In this document: positions 45,847 to 55,419 of the stretch, piece by piece
Position numbering within the stretch: the stretch's first letter is position 1
Layout: the number at the start of each line of letters is the position of its first letter
DNA from: Ruminococcus flavefaciens
Lineage (GTDB): Bacteria > Bacillota > Clostridia > Oscillospirales > Ruminococcaceae
Length of the DNA stretch: 64,000 bases
Direction of reading: 5' to 3'
Assembly: GCA_015067005.1 (NCBI GenBank)
Contig: SVNH01000004.1
Location: 1-64,000, forward strand
The notes under the pieces: model-generated
Told to the model about the DNA's origin: nothing
The model's database searches: none
The model's input: the letters and a program-made list of their open reading frames with translations, nothing else
Made by a program: the position numbers and the translations under genes

Positions 45847-46239
45847 TTATTTAAGCTTTGCGTTAGTTTTGGCGGTGAACTTTTCGCCGTAAACGAGGAA
45901 TCTCTTGTGAAGTCCCTCACCTATGACGCCGGCTTCATCTGAAGCCTTCACTCTGAAATTGAATTCTCTGCCGTTAATTTCAGTAAGAACAGCTTCGGCA
46001 GTCACATTCATGCCGCACGGAGTAGCTGAAACGTGCTTAACATTCATTTCAGTTCCGACGGATGTTTCATCGCCTTCAAGGAAGTCTGCAAGACAATTGC
46101 AGGCAGCTTTTTCCATGAGCATTATCATAGTTGGTGTAGCGAATACCGGAAGACTTCCGCTTCCGACATTCACTGCAAGATCGTTTTCAGAGACTTTCAG
46201 TTCGGCAGTGCCGATCGAATCAATATCAATATTTTTCAT
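45847..46239 (-). CDS. FlK-like hot-dog thioesterase
   Basis: Single hot-dog domain of 130 residues with VFATPTMIMLMEKAA, VGTEMNVKHVSATPCGM and GLHKRFLV, the pattern of fluoroacetyl-CoA thioesterase-like proteins. In most bacteria these are general acyl-CoA thioesterases; the substrate here is unknown. AAGGTGA precedes the ATG. It starts eight bases after the LTA synthase-like gene. Confidence 0.85.
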   Translation of the reverse strand: MKNIDIDSIGTAELKVSENDLAVNVGSGSLPVFATPTMIMLMEKAACNCLADFLEGDETSVGTEMNVKHVSATPCGMNVTAEAVLTEINGREFNFRVKASDEAGVIGEGLHKRFLVYGEKFTAKTNAKLK

Positions 46240-46247
46240 AGTTCACC

Positions 46248-48188
46248 TTATTCATCATCATCGAGCGGTGAGGACGAGTAAATGTCACCGACCACTCTGT
46301 CGTAAGTAAGCATATCGAGATCATTGTTATCGGGGATCTCAGCATCGTAGGAAGTCGAGTAGATCGGAACTTCATCAAGCAGCTTCATCATTTTTTCAAT
46401 GAAAGCATCGTGAGGAGCGTCAATGATCTTGAATACAACATACGGAACATAGAAGAACGAGTACTTATTCTTAGGAACTACTGAGAAATCAGCATCGTAG
46501 TTAGACCAGAAGAAATATGACTGCTCATAGAGGATGTTACAGTTTTCACCATTGAGATCAAGTTCATTGTAAACGCTGGTCTCACCTCTGAGAGACGGGA
46601 AGTGGTCACCGACGAAGAATACGAGCGTAGGCTCATCGACCTTTTTAAGAGCTTCGAGGAAGTCGTTAAGACCTTCATTAGTATGCTGTATCCACTGGAG
46701 ATAGTTACCAAATTCATCTGTCGGATCTTCTCCCTGATCGTACGGCTGATGGTTCTGCATAGTAGTTGTATGTATGTAGATAGGATCATCAGATGTCTTT
46801 ATAAGATCAAGCAGCTGATTATAAATGGTCTTATCGTCAACATAAGTACCATAGTGTTCAACTTCAACAGTGAAATCAGTTACATTATCCTGATCGTCGT
46901 GGTAAAGCATTTCCTTGAAACCGAAACGCTTGTAAACCTTGTGTCTGCTGTAAAACTCAGCATTAAACGGATGAACGTATGCTGTATTGTAGCCCCAGCT
47001 GTTGTAGTAGCGAGCCATAGCAGGAAGTGCATGGTCTGCGAGCTCTCTCTGCGGCATATTCGGATCATTGATACCCTTTACCGGAAGTCCGAACATAAGC
47101 TCAAATTCAGCGCGGACAGTCCAGCTTGCATAAGTAGGAGTGATTATTCTTCCGCTGTAACCTTCCTTGCAAGCCTTATCGAAGTACTTGTAGTAGGAGT
47201 CATCGACATTAAGCTGGTCGAATACGCGGAAATCAGCGTAGGATTCGCTCATTATGAAGATAACGTTCGGCTTTTTGCCGCCGTTGAAATCTCCGGTAGT
47301 ATCTGGCTTTATGCTGAGGATCTTATTTATGTTGTCCTCGTTGTAGTCAGAAGGCTTTACAAGTCTGTTTGCGTAGCTTTCTGAAGCGGTCTCAACGAGG
47401 AAAGCGAAGAACTGGTTGTTATCGAACTTCTCATTGAGAAGAAAAGCGTTTGTAGCTCTTGTGGTATCTATCTTGAAAAGCTTATAGACCGGCTTGTAGA
47501 AGCGGGAATAAGTTACCATTGCGAAGCCGATTACTACACAGGCAAGACCTGAAACAACTCTCGCCAGAGGCTTGACCTTGATCTTAGGATTCAGGTAGAA
47601 AATGAGCAGGAATATCGCAATTGCGATCACATAGCACAATATCAGCTGCCATGTTATCTTGATATAGGCGAATGATGAGAGACTCTTAACGTTCTTGGCA
47701 AGTCTCATATCAGAGAGCAGAAGGTGATTTCCGTTGGTGTTATACTTGAAAAGCTCGATCGTACTCAGCGTCAGGTACAGTGTACTGTGTGCGAGAGTAA
47801 CGAGCCAGCTTCTGCGGAAAACAGCGATAAAGAAGGCAAATACAATGTAGCCGACAAGTATATCGAAGAGAAAAACGGTCGGACGGTCAACGAAAAACTC
47901 AACAGTTTTTGAAACCTTCTTGCACTGTATAACTTCCGCGAGAAAAGTTATATATATCGGAAACAGAACGAGCAGAAGCAGATTTATGAGACTGAATTTT
48001 TCCGAGTTAGCTTCACGCTTTGCATTGAGAACATTGATCTTCTGCATGAATTTATTCGGTTTTTTCTCAGGTTCCGGTGTTTTTGGAACTTTCTTGTCCA
48101 TAACATCGTCCATGTGCTTTTTCCCTGATGTTTTAACGGCAGTACCTGCAACAGGTTTCTGAATATCTTTATTTGTATTCTCAGCCAT
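46248..48188 (-). CDS. LTA synthase-like sulfatase-fold transferase
   Basis: After a lysine-rich cytoplasmic N-terminus (about 1-65), five membrane helices (about 68-250) lead to an extracellular sulfatase-fold domain: IFIMSESYADF, a TYASWTVRAEFE segment with the likely catalytic threonine, HTTTMQNHQPY and FFVGDHFPS. Such enzymes transfer glycerol-phosphate from phosphatidylglycerol to lipoteichoic acid or related polymers. 646 residues. AAGGATGG precedes the start. Confidence 0.9.
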   Translation of the reverse strand: MAENTNKDIQKPVAGTAVKTSGKKHMDDVMDKKVPKTPEPEKKPNKFMQKINVLNAKREANSEKFSLINLLLLVLFPIYITFLAEVIQCKKVSKTVEFFVDRPTVFLFDILVGYIVFAFFIAVFRRSWLVTLAHSTLYLTLSTIELFKYNTNGNHLLLSDMRLAKNVKSLSSFAYIKITWQLILCYVIAIAIFLLIFYLNPKIKVKPLARVVSGLACVVIGFAMVTYSRFYKPVYKLFKIDTTRATNAFLLNEKFDNNQFFAFLVETASESYANRLVKPSDYNEDNINKILSIKPDTTGDFNGGKKPNVIFIMSESYADFRVFDQLNVDDSYYKYFDKACKEGYSGRIITPTYASWTVRAEFELMFGLPVKGINDPNMPQRELADHALPAMARYYNSWGYNTAYVHPFNAEFYSRHKVYKRFGFKEMLYHDDQDNVTDFTVEVEHYGTYVDDKTIYNQLLDLIKTSDDPIYIHTTTMQNHQPYDQGEDPTDEFGNYLQWIQHTNEGLNDFLEALKKVDEPTLVFFVGDHFPSLRGETSVYNELDLNGENCNILYEQSYFFWSNYDADFSVVPKNKYSFFYVPYVVFKIIDAPHDAFIEKMMKLLDEVPIYSTSYDAEIPDNNDLDMLTYDRVVGDIYSSSPLDDDE

Positions 48189-48471
48189 ACTTTTACCATC
48201 CTTGTTAAAAATTATTTGTTGATATACGGATGAAGAGTTGAAAGCATAACTTTCACATTTAATAATAATACCATAACAGCTTTAAAAGTTCAATAGAAAT
48301 AGTCAAATTTCAAGAAATTAACAAAAAATTCGCCGGATTATTGATATTACACTATTATAGCATTGGAAATTTGTTTAATTTGTCAATATTATGTACTGTC
48401 CTTTGACTACAAATTGCGATAACCGGCTATATATTGCGGTTTGAGAAAAAATATAAAATCGCGATTTTTTG

Positions 48472-48495
48472 AAAAAACTGTCAGGTATCCCTGAT
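48472..48495 (-). terminator. Terminator of the SDR gene
   Basis: On the minus strand TCAGG, GATA, CCTGA forms a short hairpin followed by CAGTTTTTT, ten bases after the SDR stop. The remaining AT-rich 48189-48471 holds a palindrome AAAATCGCGATTTT (about 48456) and no gene. Confidence 0.7.
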
Positions 48496-48504
48496 TTGGT
48501 CAGA

Positions 48505-49209
48505 TCATATTACCATTCCGCCGTTGACAGCGAGCACTTGTCCGGTTATGTATTCTGCCTGATCTGAGGCGAGAAAAGCGGCGGCATCTGCTATGTGACG
48601 CGGTTCTCCGAACATTCCAAGTGGAATGTCCTCACGGATGAGATCAAGGTCTTCCGGTGAATAGCGGCTGTTCATATCTGTAAGTATGAATCCGGGAGCA
48701 ATGCAGTTCACCCTTATGCCTGACGGCGCAGTTTCCTTTGCAAGAGCCTTTGTAAAGCCGATGATACCAGCCTTTGAAGCGGAATAATCGACCTCGCACG
48801 AAGCACCGACCTGTCCCCACATAGAGGATATATTGATGATACACCCAGACTTTTGGTGTATCATCCCCGGAAGTACAGCGCGTGAGCAGTTCATCGTGCC
48901 TTCGAGATTTACAGCAAGCAGATGCTTTGCACTATCGTCGCTGACACAGTGGAAGAGGTCAGTAACGGACACCCCTGCGTTATTGACAAGAAGATCTATC
49001 GCCGGAAGTTCCGCAAAAGCACGTCTTACATCGTCGGCAGAAGCAACATCAAATCCGACTGCTGTACCACTGATCTCCTCGGTAAGTGCAGCAGCTTTCT
49101 CAGCTGAATGGCAGTAATTCACGTATACCATGTAGCCTTCGTCGGAAAGTCTGCGGCATATAGCTTCACCGATACCGCCCGAACCTCCTGTTACAAGAGC
49201 ATTTTTCAT
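48505..49209 (-). CDS. SDR-family oxidoreductase (3-oxoacyl-ACP reductase-like)
   Basis: Classical short-chain dehydrogenase of 234 residues: TGGSGGIGEAI cofactor loop, NNAGVS, catalytic Ser in INISSMWGQ and YSASK, and the C-terminal ITGQVLAVNGG found in FabG-like reductases. GGAGGGAT precedes the chosen ATG. There are no fatty-acid synthesis neighbours, so the true substrate is open. Confidence 0.9.
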   Translation of the reverse strand: MKNALVTGGSGGIGEAICRRLSDEGYMVYVNYCHSAEKAAALTEEISGTAVGFDVASADDVRRAFAELPAIDLLVNNAGVSVTDLFHCVSDDSAKHLLAVNLEGTMNCSRAVLPGMIHQKSGCIINISSMWGQVGASCEVDYSASKAGIIGFTKALAKETAPSGIRVNCIAPGFILTDMNSRYSPEDLDLIREDIPLGMFGEPRHIADAAAFLASDQAEYITGQVLAVNGGMVI

Positions 49210-49280
49210 AGTTATCCCTCCGATCAAAGAGTTTGCAGGAATAATTATACCACAACAGAAATAAAAAATCCAGTACCATC

Positions 49281-49309
49281 TTGAAATATTAGTCGATACG
49301 TGATACAAT
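49281..49309 (+). promoter_or_regulatory. Promoter of the DUF896-cdd-radical SAM operon
   Basis: TTGAAA, a 17-base spacer and TACAAT, 30 bases upstream of the DUF896 start. Confidence 0.7.
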
Positions 49310-49339
49310 TATAGTATTACAGTAAAAAGGAGAACTGAC

Positions 49340-49552
49340 ATGGATCAGAAAAAAATAGACCGTATAAACGAGCTTTCACGTAAATCCAAGACTGAAGGGC
49401 TTACCGAAGCTGAAAAGGCAGAGCAGACTCAGCTTCGCAACGAATACCGTGCTGCTGTTACCGGCAATCTCAGACAGCAGCTTGAAAATACATACATAAT
49501 AACTCCGGACGGCAAAAAGAAAAAAGTCGGCAAAGGTAAGGTGACCTCATGA
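49340..49552 (+). CDS. DUF896 (YnzC-like) protein
   Basis: Protein of 70 residues with the family start KKIDRINELSRKSKTEGLT, EAEKAEQTQLRNEYR and a basic C-terminus. Small Firmicutes proteins of this kind form a two-helix hairpin; the function is unclear. AAAAAGGAG precedes the ATG and the stop overlaps cdd by four bases. Confidence 0.92.
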   Translation: MDQKKIDRINELSRKSKTEGLTEAEKAEQTQLRNEYRAAVTGNLRQQLENTYIITPDGKKKKVGKGKVTS

Positions 49553-49941
49553 CTGACAGAGAACTCTATGAAGAAGCAGTAAAAGCTGCAAAATATTCGT
49601 ATTCAAAATACTCACATTTCAGCGTCGGAGCGGCTCTTCTCTCAACAGACGGACGTGTTTTCACCGGATGCAACATCGAAAATGCTTCCTATTCGCTGAC
49701 CGTCTGCGCCGAACGTACAGCACTTTTCAAGGCAGTTTCAGAGGGCGTTACAGAGTTCAAGGCGATAGCAATAGCCGGAAGCTCAAACGAGGATTTTTCG
49801 CGCCCGTGTCCGCCGTGCGGTGCCTGCCTGCAAGTCCTGAGCGAATTCTGCGGCGAGCATCTTGTTGTGATACTTTCAAACGGATGGTTCAGGCTTTCTG
49901 ATTTTCTGCCGATGAGATTCGGCGGCGCTCACCTGAGATAA
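49549..49941 (+). CDS. cdd: Cytidine deaminase
   Basis: Converts cytidine and deoxycytidine to uridine forms in pyrimidine salvage. Zinc site and catalytic glutamate in TVCAERTALF (about residues 52-61) and PCPPCGACLQVL (about 85-96) are complete. 130 residues is the small homotetrameric type. Overlaps the DUF896 stop as ATGA. Confidence 0.95.
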   Translation: MTDRELYEEAVKAAKYSYSKYSHFSVGAALLSTDGRVFTGCNIENASYSLTVCAERTALFKAVSEGVTEFKAIAIAGSSNEDFSRPCPPCGACLQVLSEFCGEHLVVILSNGWFRLSDFLPMRFGGAHLR

Positions 49942-49951
49942 AGGAGTTTTT

Positions 49952-51796
49952 ATGGAATTAAGAGAAAAAATTGAGAAGCATCTGCTTGAGATACAGAAGC
50001 CCTCGCGTTATATCGGCGGCGAGGTAGGAAGCATCATCAAGGATAAGTCAAAGGTAGATGTCCGCTTCGCGTTTTGTTTTCCTGATACCTACGACATCGG
50101 AATGTCGCACCTCGGAATGAAGATACTCTATTCGCTGACAAATGAGCGCGAGAACTACTGGTGTGAGAGATGCTATGCGCCGTCTGAGGACTTTGAGGCT
50201 ATAATGCGCGAGAACGACATCCCGCTTTATGCGCTTGAAAGTCTTGATCCTATCAGAGACTTTGATTTTATCGGTTTCACGATGCAGTATGAGCTTTCGT
50301 ACACGAACGTACTCAATATGCTCGATCTTGCCGGGATACCGGTATTTTCAAAGGATCGCGGCGATGAACTCGGACAGATCGTCATTGCAGGAGGTCCGTG
50401 TGTCTGCAATCCTGAACCTCTTGCGGACTTTTTCGATATTTTTGTACTCGGCGAGGGCGAGGAGGTAAACCTCGAACTCATGGATCTTTACTGGGAAATG
50501 AAACAGCAGGGGGCATCGAAACTTGATTTTCTGCGTAAAGCCGCTCAGATAGAGGGTGTTTACGTTCCGCGCTTTTACAGCTTCATCTATAAGGATGACG
50601 GTACGATCGAGCGTGTTGAGACTTCAGAAGGCGCTCCTGAGATCGTGAAAAAGCGCATAATCAGGGACTTTGACAAGGTATACTATCCAAAGAATTTTGT
50701 TGTGCCCTTCACTGAGATAGTTCACGACCGTGTATCAGTTGAGGTGCTCCGCGGCTGCATACGCGGCTGCCGTTTCTGTCAGGCAGGCTTCATATACCGT
50801 CCTTTCCGCGAGAAGCACACTGATACTATATGCCGTGAGACTAAGTGTTTATGCGAAAATACTGGCTACGATGAGGTGTCGCTCGCTTCTCTCAGTACCA
50901 GTGACCATTCGGAAATTGATCCCATGCTGACGCAGCTAATCGACTACACAGCCAAAGAGAAGATCAATCTCTCGCTGCCTTCGCTCAGAGTTGATAACTT
51001 CTCCGAATCACTTCTTGAAAAGATCAAGAAGGTACGCAAGAGCGGACTTACCTTCGCAGCAGAGGGCGGTACACAGCGCCTTCGTGACGTTATCAACAAG
51101 AATGTAAGCGAGGAGGAGATAATGAACACCTGCCGTATCGCCTTTCAGGGCGGATATTCGGCAGTCAAGCTGTACTTTATGATGGGACTTCCAACCGAAA
51201 CTGATGAGGATATAGCCGGCATCGCAGAACTTGCTCAGCGTATCGTCGACCTCTTTTACAGCATCGAGGATCGTCCGAAAGGCAGAGGGGTACAGGTATC
51301 CGTCAGCTGTGCGACTTTCGTTCCGAAACCGTTCACACCGTTCCAGTTTGAACCTCAGGATACACGCGAAATGATCGAGCATAAGCAGAAGCTGCTCCTT
51401 GATTCTGTCAGGACAAAGAAGGTAAAGGTTTCATATCACGATCCGAACGTCAGCCAGCTTGAGGTCATACTCGCAAAGGGTGACCGCAGGATCTGCAAGG
51501 TGATATACACCGCGTGGAAGAAGGGCTGTAAATTCGACAGCTGGGAAGAGCATTACCGCTTCGACAAATGGCTCGAAGCCTTCGCAGAATGCGGCATTGA
51601 TCCTTCTTTTTACGCTAACCGCCGGTTTGAATACGATGAAATACTGCCGTGGGATCATCTTGATTACTTTGTCAGCAAGGAATTCCTCATTCGTGAGAAT
51701 AAAACAGCACATCAGTCAAAGACCACGCCGAATTGCCGCCAGAGATGTTCCGGCTGCGGCGTGAACAAAAAAGTTGGGAGGGAATGTTTTTGCTGA
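49952..51796 (+). CDS. B12-binding-type radical SAM protein (TIGR03960-like)
   Basis: N-terminal B12-binding-like region (about 1-180), then a radical SAM domain with the cluster motif CIRGCRFC (about 271-278) and SLSTSDHSEI. The C-terminus has a cysteine cluster (CRQRCSGCG and CFC). The family is always paired with the DUF2344 protein that follows here and overlaps by 13 bases; a tRNA or rRNA modification role is suspected. AAAGGAG precedes the ATG. Confidence 0.9.
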   Translation: MELREKIEKHLLEIQKPSRYIGGEVGSIIKDKSKVDVRFAFCFPDTYDIGMSHLGMKILYSLTNERENYWCERCYAPSEDFEAIMRENDIPLYALESLDPIRDFDFIGFTMQYELSYTNVLNMLDLAGIPVFSKDRGDELGQIVIAGGPCVCNPEPLADFFDIFVLGEGEEVNLELMDLYWEMKQQGASKLDFLRKAAQIEGVYVPRFYSFIYKDDGTIERVETSEGAPEIVKKRIIRDFDKVYYPKNFVVPFTEIVHDRVSVEVLRGCIRGCRFCQAGFIYRPFREKHTDTICRETKCLCENTGYDEVSLASLSTSDHSEIDPMLTQLIDYTAKEKINLSLPSLRVDNFSESLLEKIKKVRKSGLTFAAEGGTQRLRDVINKNVSEEEIMNTCRIAFQGGYSAVKLYFMMGLPTETDEDIAGIAELAQRIVDLFYSIEDRPKGRGVQVSVSCATFVPKPFTPFQFEPQDTREMIEHKQKLLLDSVRTKKVKVSYHDPNVSQLEVILAKGDRRICKVIYTAWKKGCKFDSWEEHYRFDKWLEAFAECGIDPSFYANRRFEYDEILPWDHLDYFVSKEFLIRENKTAHQSKTTPNCRQRCSGCGVNKKVGRECFC

Positions 51797-52446
51797 GAGT
51801 AAGAGCAACTTTTGAAAAATGCGGACGCGCCAAGTACATATCCCACCTCGATCTCAACAGGTGTATGCTGCGTACTTTCAGACGCTCCGGACTGCCTATA
51901 TGGTACACGGAGGGGTTCAATCCGCACCCTTATTACAGCTTTGCACTTGCACTTTCTCTCGGATTCGAGAGCAGCTGCGAGATACTCGATTTCAATATAA
52001 CTGATGATGAAATGTCTATGGAAGAGATACGTGACAAGCTGAATGCCGTAATGCCCGAGGGTATGGGGATTGTAAAAGTGGCGCTCCAGAAGCAGAAGAT
52101 CACAGCTATCGCAAAGGCTGAATACACGTTCTCGCTTGTTACAGACAATGCTGACGGACTTTTTGAGGCGGCGCAGTCTCTGCTTGCGCTTCCTGAGATA
52201 CTCATTGAGAAAAAGACCAAGAAAGGCATCAAGGAAGTCGATATAAAGCCGGATATGGAGATTCTCAGCTGTGAAAAGACCTCATCGTCAGTTGATGTCA
52301 GGATGTATCTTCCTGCCGGTACTCAGACCAACTATAACCCGACGCTGTTTATAGAGGCGCTGAGGCGTTCAACTGACATTCCGTTCGAGCCGCAGAAAAT
52401 ACGCCGTGAAGCGATCCTATGTGCTGATAACAGCGTATTTGAATGA
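51784..52446 (+). CDS. DUF2344 / TIGR03936 radical SAM partner
   Basis: Protein of 220 residues with FEKCGRAKYISHLDLNR, FRRSGLPIWYTEGFNPHP and ALSLGFES, the hallmark of the DUF2344 family encoded beside TIGR03960 proteins. GGGAGGGA precedes the ATG inside the upstream gene, so coupling is likely. In related species this domain is fused to the radical SAM protein. Confidence 0.9.
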   Translation: MFLLRVRATFEKCGRAKYISHLDLNRCMLRTFRRSGLPIWYTEGFNPHPYYSFALALSLGFESSCEILDFNITDDEMSMEEIRDKLNAVMPEGMGIVKVALQKQKITAIAKAEYTFSLVTDNADGLFEAAQSLLALPEILIEKKTKKGIKEVDIKPDMEILSCEKTSSSVDVRMYLPAGTQTNYNPTLFIEALRRSTDIPFEPQKIRREAILCADNSVFE

Positions 52447-52516
52447 TACAAAGCAAGTCATATTGCTGAAAATGAAAGAATTAATAAGTTAAATATAACT
52501 TTTTTCTGAAAAACAC

Positions 52517-52545
52517 TTGCAATTTCTGTCAAAGTATGTTATGAT
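52517..52545 (+). promoter_or_regulatory. Promoter of rplS
   Basis: TTGCAA, a 17-base spacer and TATGAT, followed by TATAAA, about 215 bases before rplS; this leaves a long untranslated leader. Confidence 0.75.
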
Positions 52546-52555
52546 ATAAAAGCAT

Positions 52556-52755
52556 TTGAAATTCCGTTCGTTATGATTTTATCATACCGGATGAGGGTTA
52601 ATGCCGAAAGACATTAAATCGGATAGTCCGCTGCCCGTATGCTGCAAAAGCAGCCTGTGCCTGTTGGCACACTTATTTATTATGATCTCTGTGTCTGCCG
52701 AATGATGAACGGCTCTCGCGGAACGGGTAAGAATATTCGGAAATTTTAGGAGGAA
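52556..52755 (+). ncRNA. Structured 5' leader of rplS (L19 leader-like)
   Basis: The untranslated region of about 200 bases carries TAATG/CATTA, CGGA/TCCG, GCTGC-AAAA-GCAGC and GTGCC-TGTT-GGCAC hairpins. An ATTCCGTTC near its start can pair with GAACGGGTAAGAAT near its end to close the whole. Firmicutes rplS genes often have an autoregulatory L19 leader; this may be such an element, though the Rfam consensus was not checked. Confidence 0.55.
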
Positions 52756-52761
52756 ATTAAA

Positions 52762-53106
52762 ATGGATGCACTCAAACTCATCAGCGAATCAAGCATGAAG
52801 GAAAATGTTCCGCAGTTCAACGTAGGTGATACCATCAAGGTACACGTTCAGATCAAGGAAGGCGATAAGAGCCGTATCCAGGTATTTGAGGGAACTGTAA
52901 TCGCTAAGAAGCACGGCGGAATCAACGAGACTTTCACTGTTAGACGTGTTGCTCACGGCTGCGGTATCGAAAGAGTATTCCCGCTCCACTCACCAGTTGT
53001 TGACAAGGTAGAGGTCGTAAGACACGGTAAAGTTCGCAGAGCTAAGCTCTACTACCTCAGAGACAGAGTGGGTAAGGCTGCTAAGGTAAAGGAACAGATC
53101 CGCTAA
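52762..53106 (+). CDS. rplS: 50S ribosomal protein L19
   Basis: Standard L19 of 114 residues, located at the subunit interface. Family motifs [41 protein letters not shown] and AKLYYLRDR are present. TAGGAGG precedes the ATG. It heads the common Firmicutes order rplS, signal peptidase, rbgA, rnhB. Confidence 0.97.
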   Translation: MDALKLISESSMKENVPQFNVGDTIKVHVQIKEGDKSRIQVFEGTVIAKKHGGINETFTVRRVAHGCGIERVFPLHSPVVDKVEVVRHGKVRRAKLYYLRDRVGKAAKVKEQIR

Positions 53107-53163
53107 AAGGTTGCAGACTGAGTTCAGGCAGAGTCTGTCTGCCTGACTCATCTTCTTTCCTAA

Positions 53164-53187
53164 GAGGGACGCAAAGTCCCTTTTTTG
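53164..53187 (+). terminator. Terminator after rplS
   Basis: AGGGAC pairs with GTCCCT around GCAAA, then TTTTT. A longer hairpin (CAGGCAGA with TCTGCCTG) lies just upstream at about 53124-53151. It may allow partial read-through to the signal peptidase genes. Confidence 0.8.
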
Positions 53188-53218
53188 CTACATATTCGGA
53201 TATTGCCGGAGGTCAATC

Positions 53219-53938
53219 ATGGAAGAAAACAAAGTTATGAATGAAAATACAGAAAATACTGCTGAGACTGTAAAGTCTGCCCCCGCAGAAAAAAAGCCTT
53301 ACACTAAAAAGACGTTCTTCAATGACGTCATGGAGATAGCAGAGTCAACACTTATCACGATATTTGTTATCGTTATGGTGTTCACATATCTGCTGCACCC
53401 GGTAAATATTGTCGGTCAGTCTATGGAGCCTACGCTTTACAGCAAGGACAGGATCTTTATGACTACTGTTTACTTTGGTATCGACAACGGTGACGTGCTT
53501 GTCATAGATAACGATGAGGTTTACCTCATTGACGACAACGGTGAACCTTATAAGGCTGATGTTCCGAACAATCCTATCAATGAATGTATAATCAAGCGAG
53601 TTATCGCCTGCGGAGGTCAGACTATCAATATCGACGACTCTGATCCTAATAACAGCAAGGTGATCGTAGACGGCGAAGTCATTGACGAGCCGTACATAAT
53701 GAATGGCGCATTCACAAAGAGTACCGGCGCATTTGCAGGAAAATTCCCGTTTACAGTGCCTGACGGATATTACTTTGTAATGGGCGATAACAGAGAGAAT
53801 TCATCCGACAGCCGAAGCGGCTATGTCGGACTTATAAAGAAAGATCAGATCTACGGTAAGGCTATTGCAAGATATTCGCCATTCAGCGAATTCAAGTTAC
53901 TTTTTAACTCTGATAAGAAATCCTCTGATGAAAGATAA
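53219..53938 (+). CDS. lepB: Type I signal peptidase (first copy)
   Basis: Membrane-bound Ser-Lys protease that removes signal peptides from exported proteins. An acidic N-terminal tail and one membrane helix (about 42-62) come before the catalytic Ser in GQSMEPTL (about 67-74) and Lys in IIKRVIA (about 125). GDNRENSSDSR (about 183-193) completes the signature. 239 residues. GGAGG precedes the ATG. The end overlaps the second copy by 11 bases. Confidence 0.95.
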   Translation: MEENKVMNENTENTAETVKSAPAEKKPYTKKTFFNDVMEIAESTLITIFVIVMVFTYLLHPVNIVGQSMEPTLYSKDRIFMTTVYFGIDNGDVLVIDNDEVYLIDDNGEPYKADVPNNPINECIIKRVIACGGQTINIDDSDPNNSKVIVDGEVIDEPYIMNGAFTKSTGAFAGKFPFTVPDGYYFVMGDNRENSSDSRSGYVGLIKKDQIYGKAIARYSPFSEFKLLFNSDKKSSDER

Positions 53939-54524
53939 GAACACTCACAGCAGGCTGCTGAATGAACTCTCAGGGCTTGCTGAAACAATGCTGATCTCCC
54001 TGTTTGTGGTAAGTCTTGCGTTCACTTACATTTTTCGTACAACTACTATTATAGGCAGTTCTATGAATGAGACTCTATCAGAGGGCGATCGTGTCATAAT
54101 GACAGCATGGTATAATTCCCCCAAGCAAGGCGATGTAGTTGTCATAGACGCTCAGCACGCTGTTACTTTCGATGAATCCGGAAGTCTTGTCACAAAAAAT
54201 GGCATAGATAAGATGATCGTCAAAAGGATAATCGCAGTCGAGGGACAAAAAGTCGATTTCGATTTTGTACAGGGGAAGGTTTATGTTGATAATAAGCTTT
54301 ACAGCGAGCCGTATATAAGCGGTCTCACTCACCTTGATGAAGGCGCGTTCCCGGATCAGTATCCGGTGACAGTTCCGAAGGGCTACGTCTTTGTTATGGG
54401 TGATAACCGCCGGGATTCTCAGGACAGCCGCTCTTACAGGATCGGATTTGTTCCTGTGGACGATATTCAGGGAAAGGTGCTTATGAGGATCTCACCAATC
54501 AGCGATTTTGGCATTATAGACTGA
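53928..54524 (+). CDS. Type I signal peptidase (second copy)
   Basis: Paralogue of the preceding gene: one membrane helix (about 21-41), Ser in GSSMNETL, Lys in IVKRIIAV and GDNRRDSQDSR, so it should be active. It is shorter (198 residues) without the long acidic N-terminus. The ATG lies within the end of the first copy, and no separate promoter is seen. Sequences are clearly diverged, so the duplication is old or the two differ in substrate preference. Confidence 0.94.
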   Translation: MKDKNTHSRLLNELSGLAETMLISLFVVSLAFTYIFRTTTIIGSSMNETLSEGDRVIMTAWYNSPKQGDVVVIDAQHAVTFDESGSLVTKNGIDKMIVKRIIAVEGQKVDFDFVQGKVYVDNKLYSEPYISGLTHLDEGAFPDQYPVTVPKGYVFVMGDNRRDSQDSRSYRIGFVPVDDIQGKVLMRISPISDFGIID

Positions 54525-54537
54525 ACTGGAGGTATTC

Positions 54538-55419
54538 GTGGAAAATACTGATATGAAGCAGATACAGTGGTTTCCGGGACATATGGCAAAAACACGCCGT
54601 CTCATCGCAGCTAACCTCAAGCTTGTGGACGCTGTTGTTGAGATAGTTGATTCCCGTGCGCCGCTCAGCAGCCGCAATCCGGAAATGGACTCAATGACCA
54701 AAGGAAAGCCGCGTCTGGTACTGCTTAATAAGAGTGACCTTGCAGATGACAAGGCTACTCAGATGTGGATAAATTATTTCAGAAGCAGCGGCGCTGAGGC
54801 GGTCGCTGTTGACTGCAAGTCCGGTAAGGGACTTAAAAATGTAATGCCGGCAGTCAAAGGCAAAGTCCTAAGGGAACTCATGGAAAAGCGTGAGCGCAGC
54901 GGTATGGCTGGCGCAGCTGTAAGACTTATGATAGTCGGCATACCTAATGTAGGAAAATCTTCACTCATCAATCGCCTTGCAGGCGGAAAACGCGCAAAGG
55001 TCGAGGACAGACCGGGCGTAACACGCACAAAGCAGTGGGTGAAGCTTGATAACAGCGCGGAACTTCTCGATATGCCGGGAGTTCTGTGGCCTAAGTTCGA
55101 GGATCAGAACGCAGCGATCAGACTTGCGTTCACCGGCGCTATAAGCGACGACATCCTCGATATTGAAACGCTTGCAATGAAGCTGCTGAAGTATCTCGCG
55201 GAGGAGTATCCGAAGTCCCTTCAGGAGCGCTACAAAATAGAATTCACTGATGAGGATACCGGACTTGATCTGCTTGAAAAAGTCGGAAGAAAGCGCGGTA
55301 TGATGATCTCCGGCGGCGAGATAAATACCGAAAGAGCTGCAATAACTGTTCTTGATGAATTCAGGAGCGGTAAACTCGGACGCATTACTCTCGAAACGCC
55401 GCCTCAGAAGGAGAAATAA
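54538..55419 (+). CDS. rbgA: Ribosome biogenesis GTPase RbgA (YlqF)
   Basis: Circularly permuted GTPase needed for late 50S assembly. G4 (NKSDLAD, about 61-67) comes before G1 (GIPNVGKSS, about 139-147), and DMPGVLWP is G3. [11 protein letters not shown] near the N-terminus is family-specific. GTG start behind GGAGG; the stop overlaps the rnhB start. Confidence 0.95.
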   Translation: MENTDMKQIQWFPGHMAKTRRLIAANLKLVDAVVEIVDSRAPLSSRNPEMDSMTKGKPRLVLLNKSDLADDKATQMWINYFRSSGAEAVAVDCKSGKGLKNVMPAVKGKVLRELMEKRERSGMAGAAVRLMIVGIPNVGKSSLINRLAGGKRAKVEDRPGVTRTKQWVKLDNSAELLDMPGVLWPKFEDQNAAIRLAFTGAISDDILDIETLAMKLLKYLAEEYPKSLQERYKIEFTDEDTGLDLLEKVGRKRGMMISGGEINTERAAITVLDEFRSGKLGRITLETPPQKEK

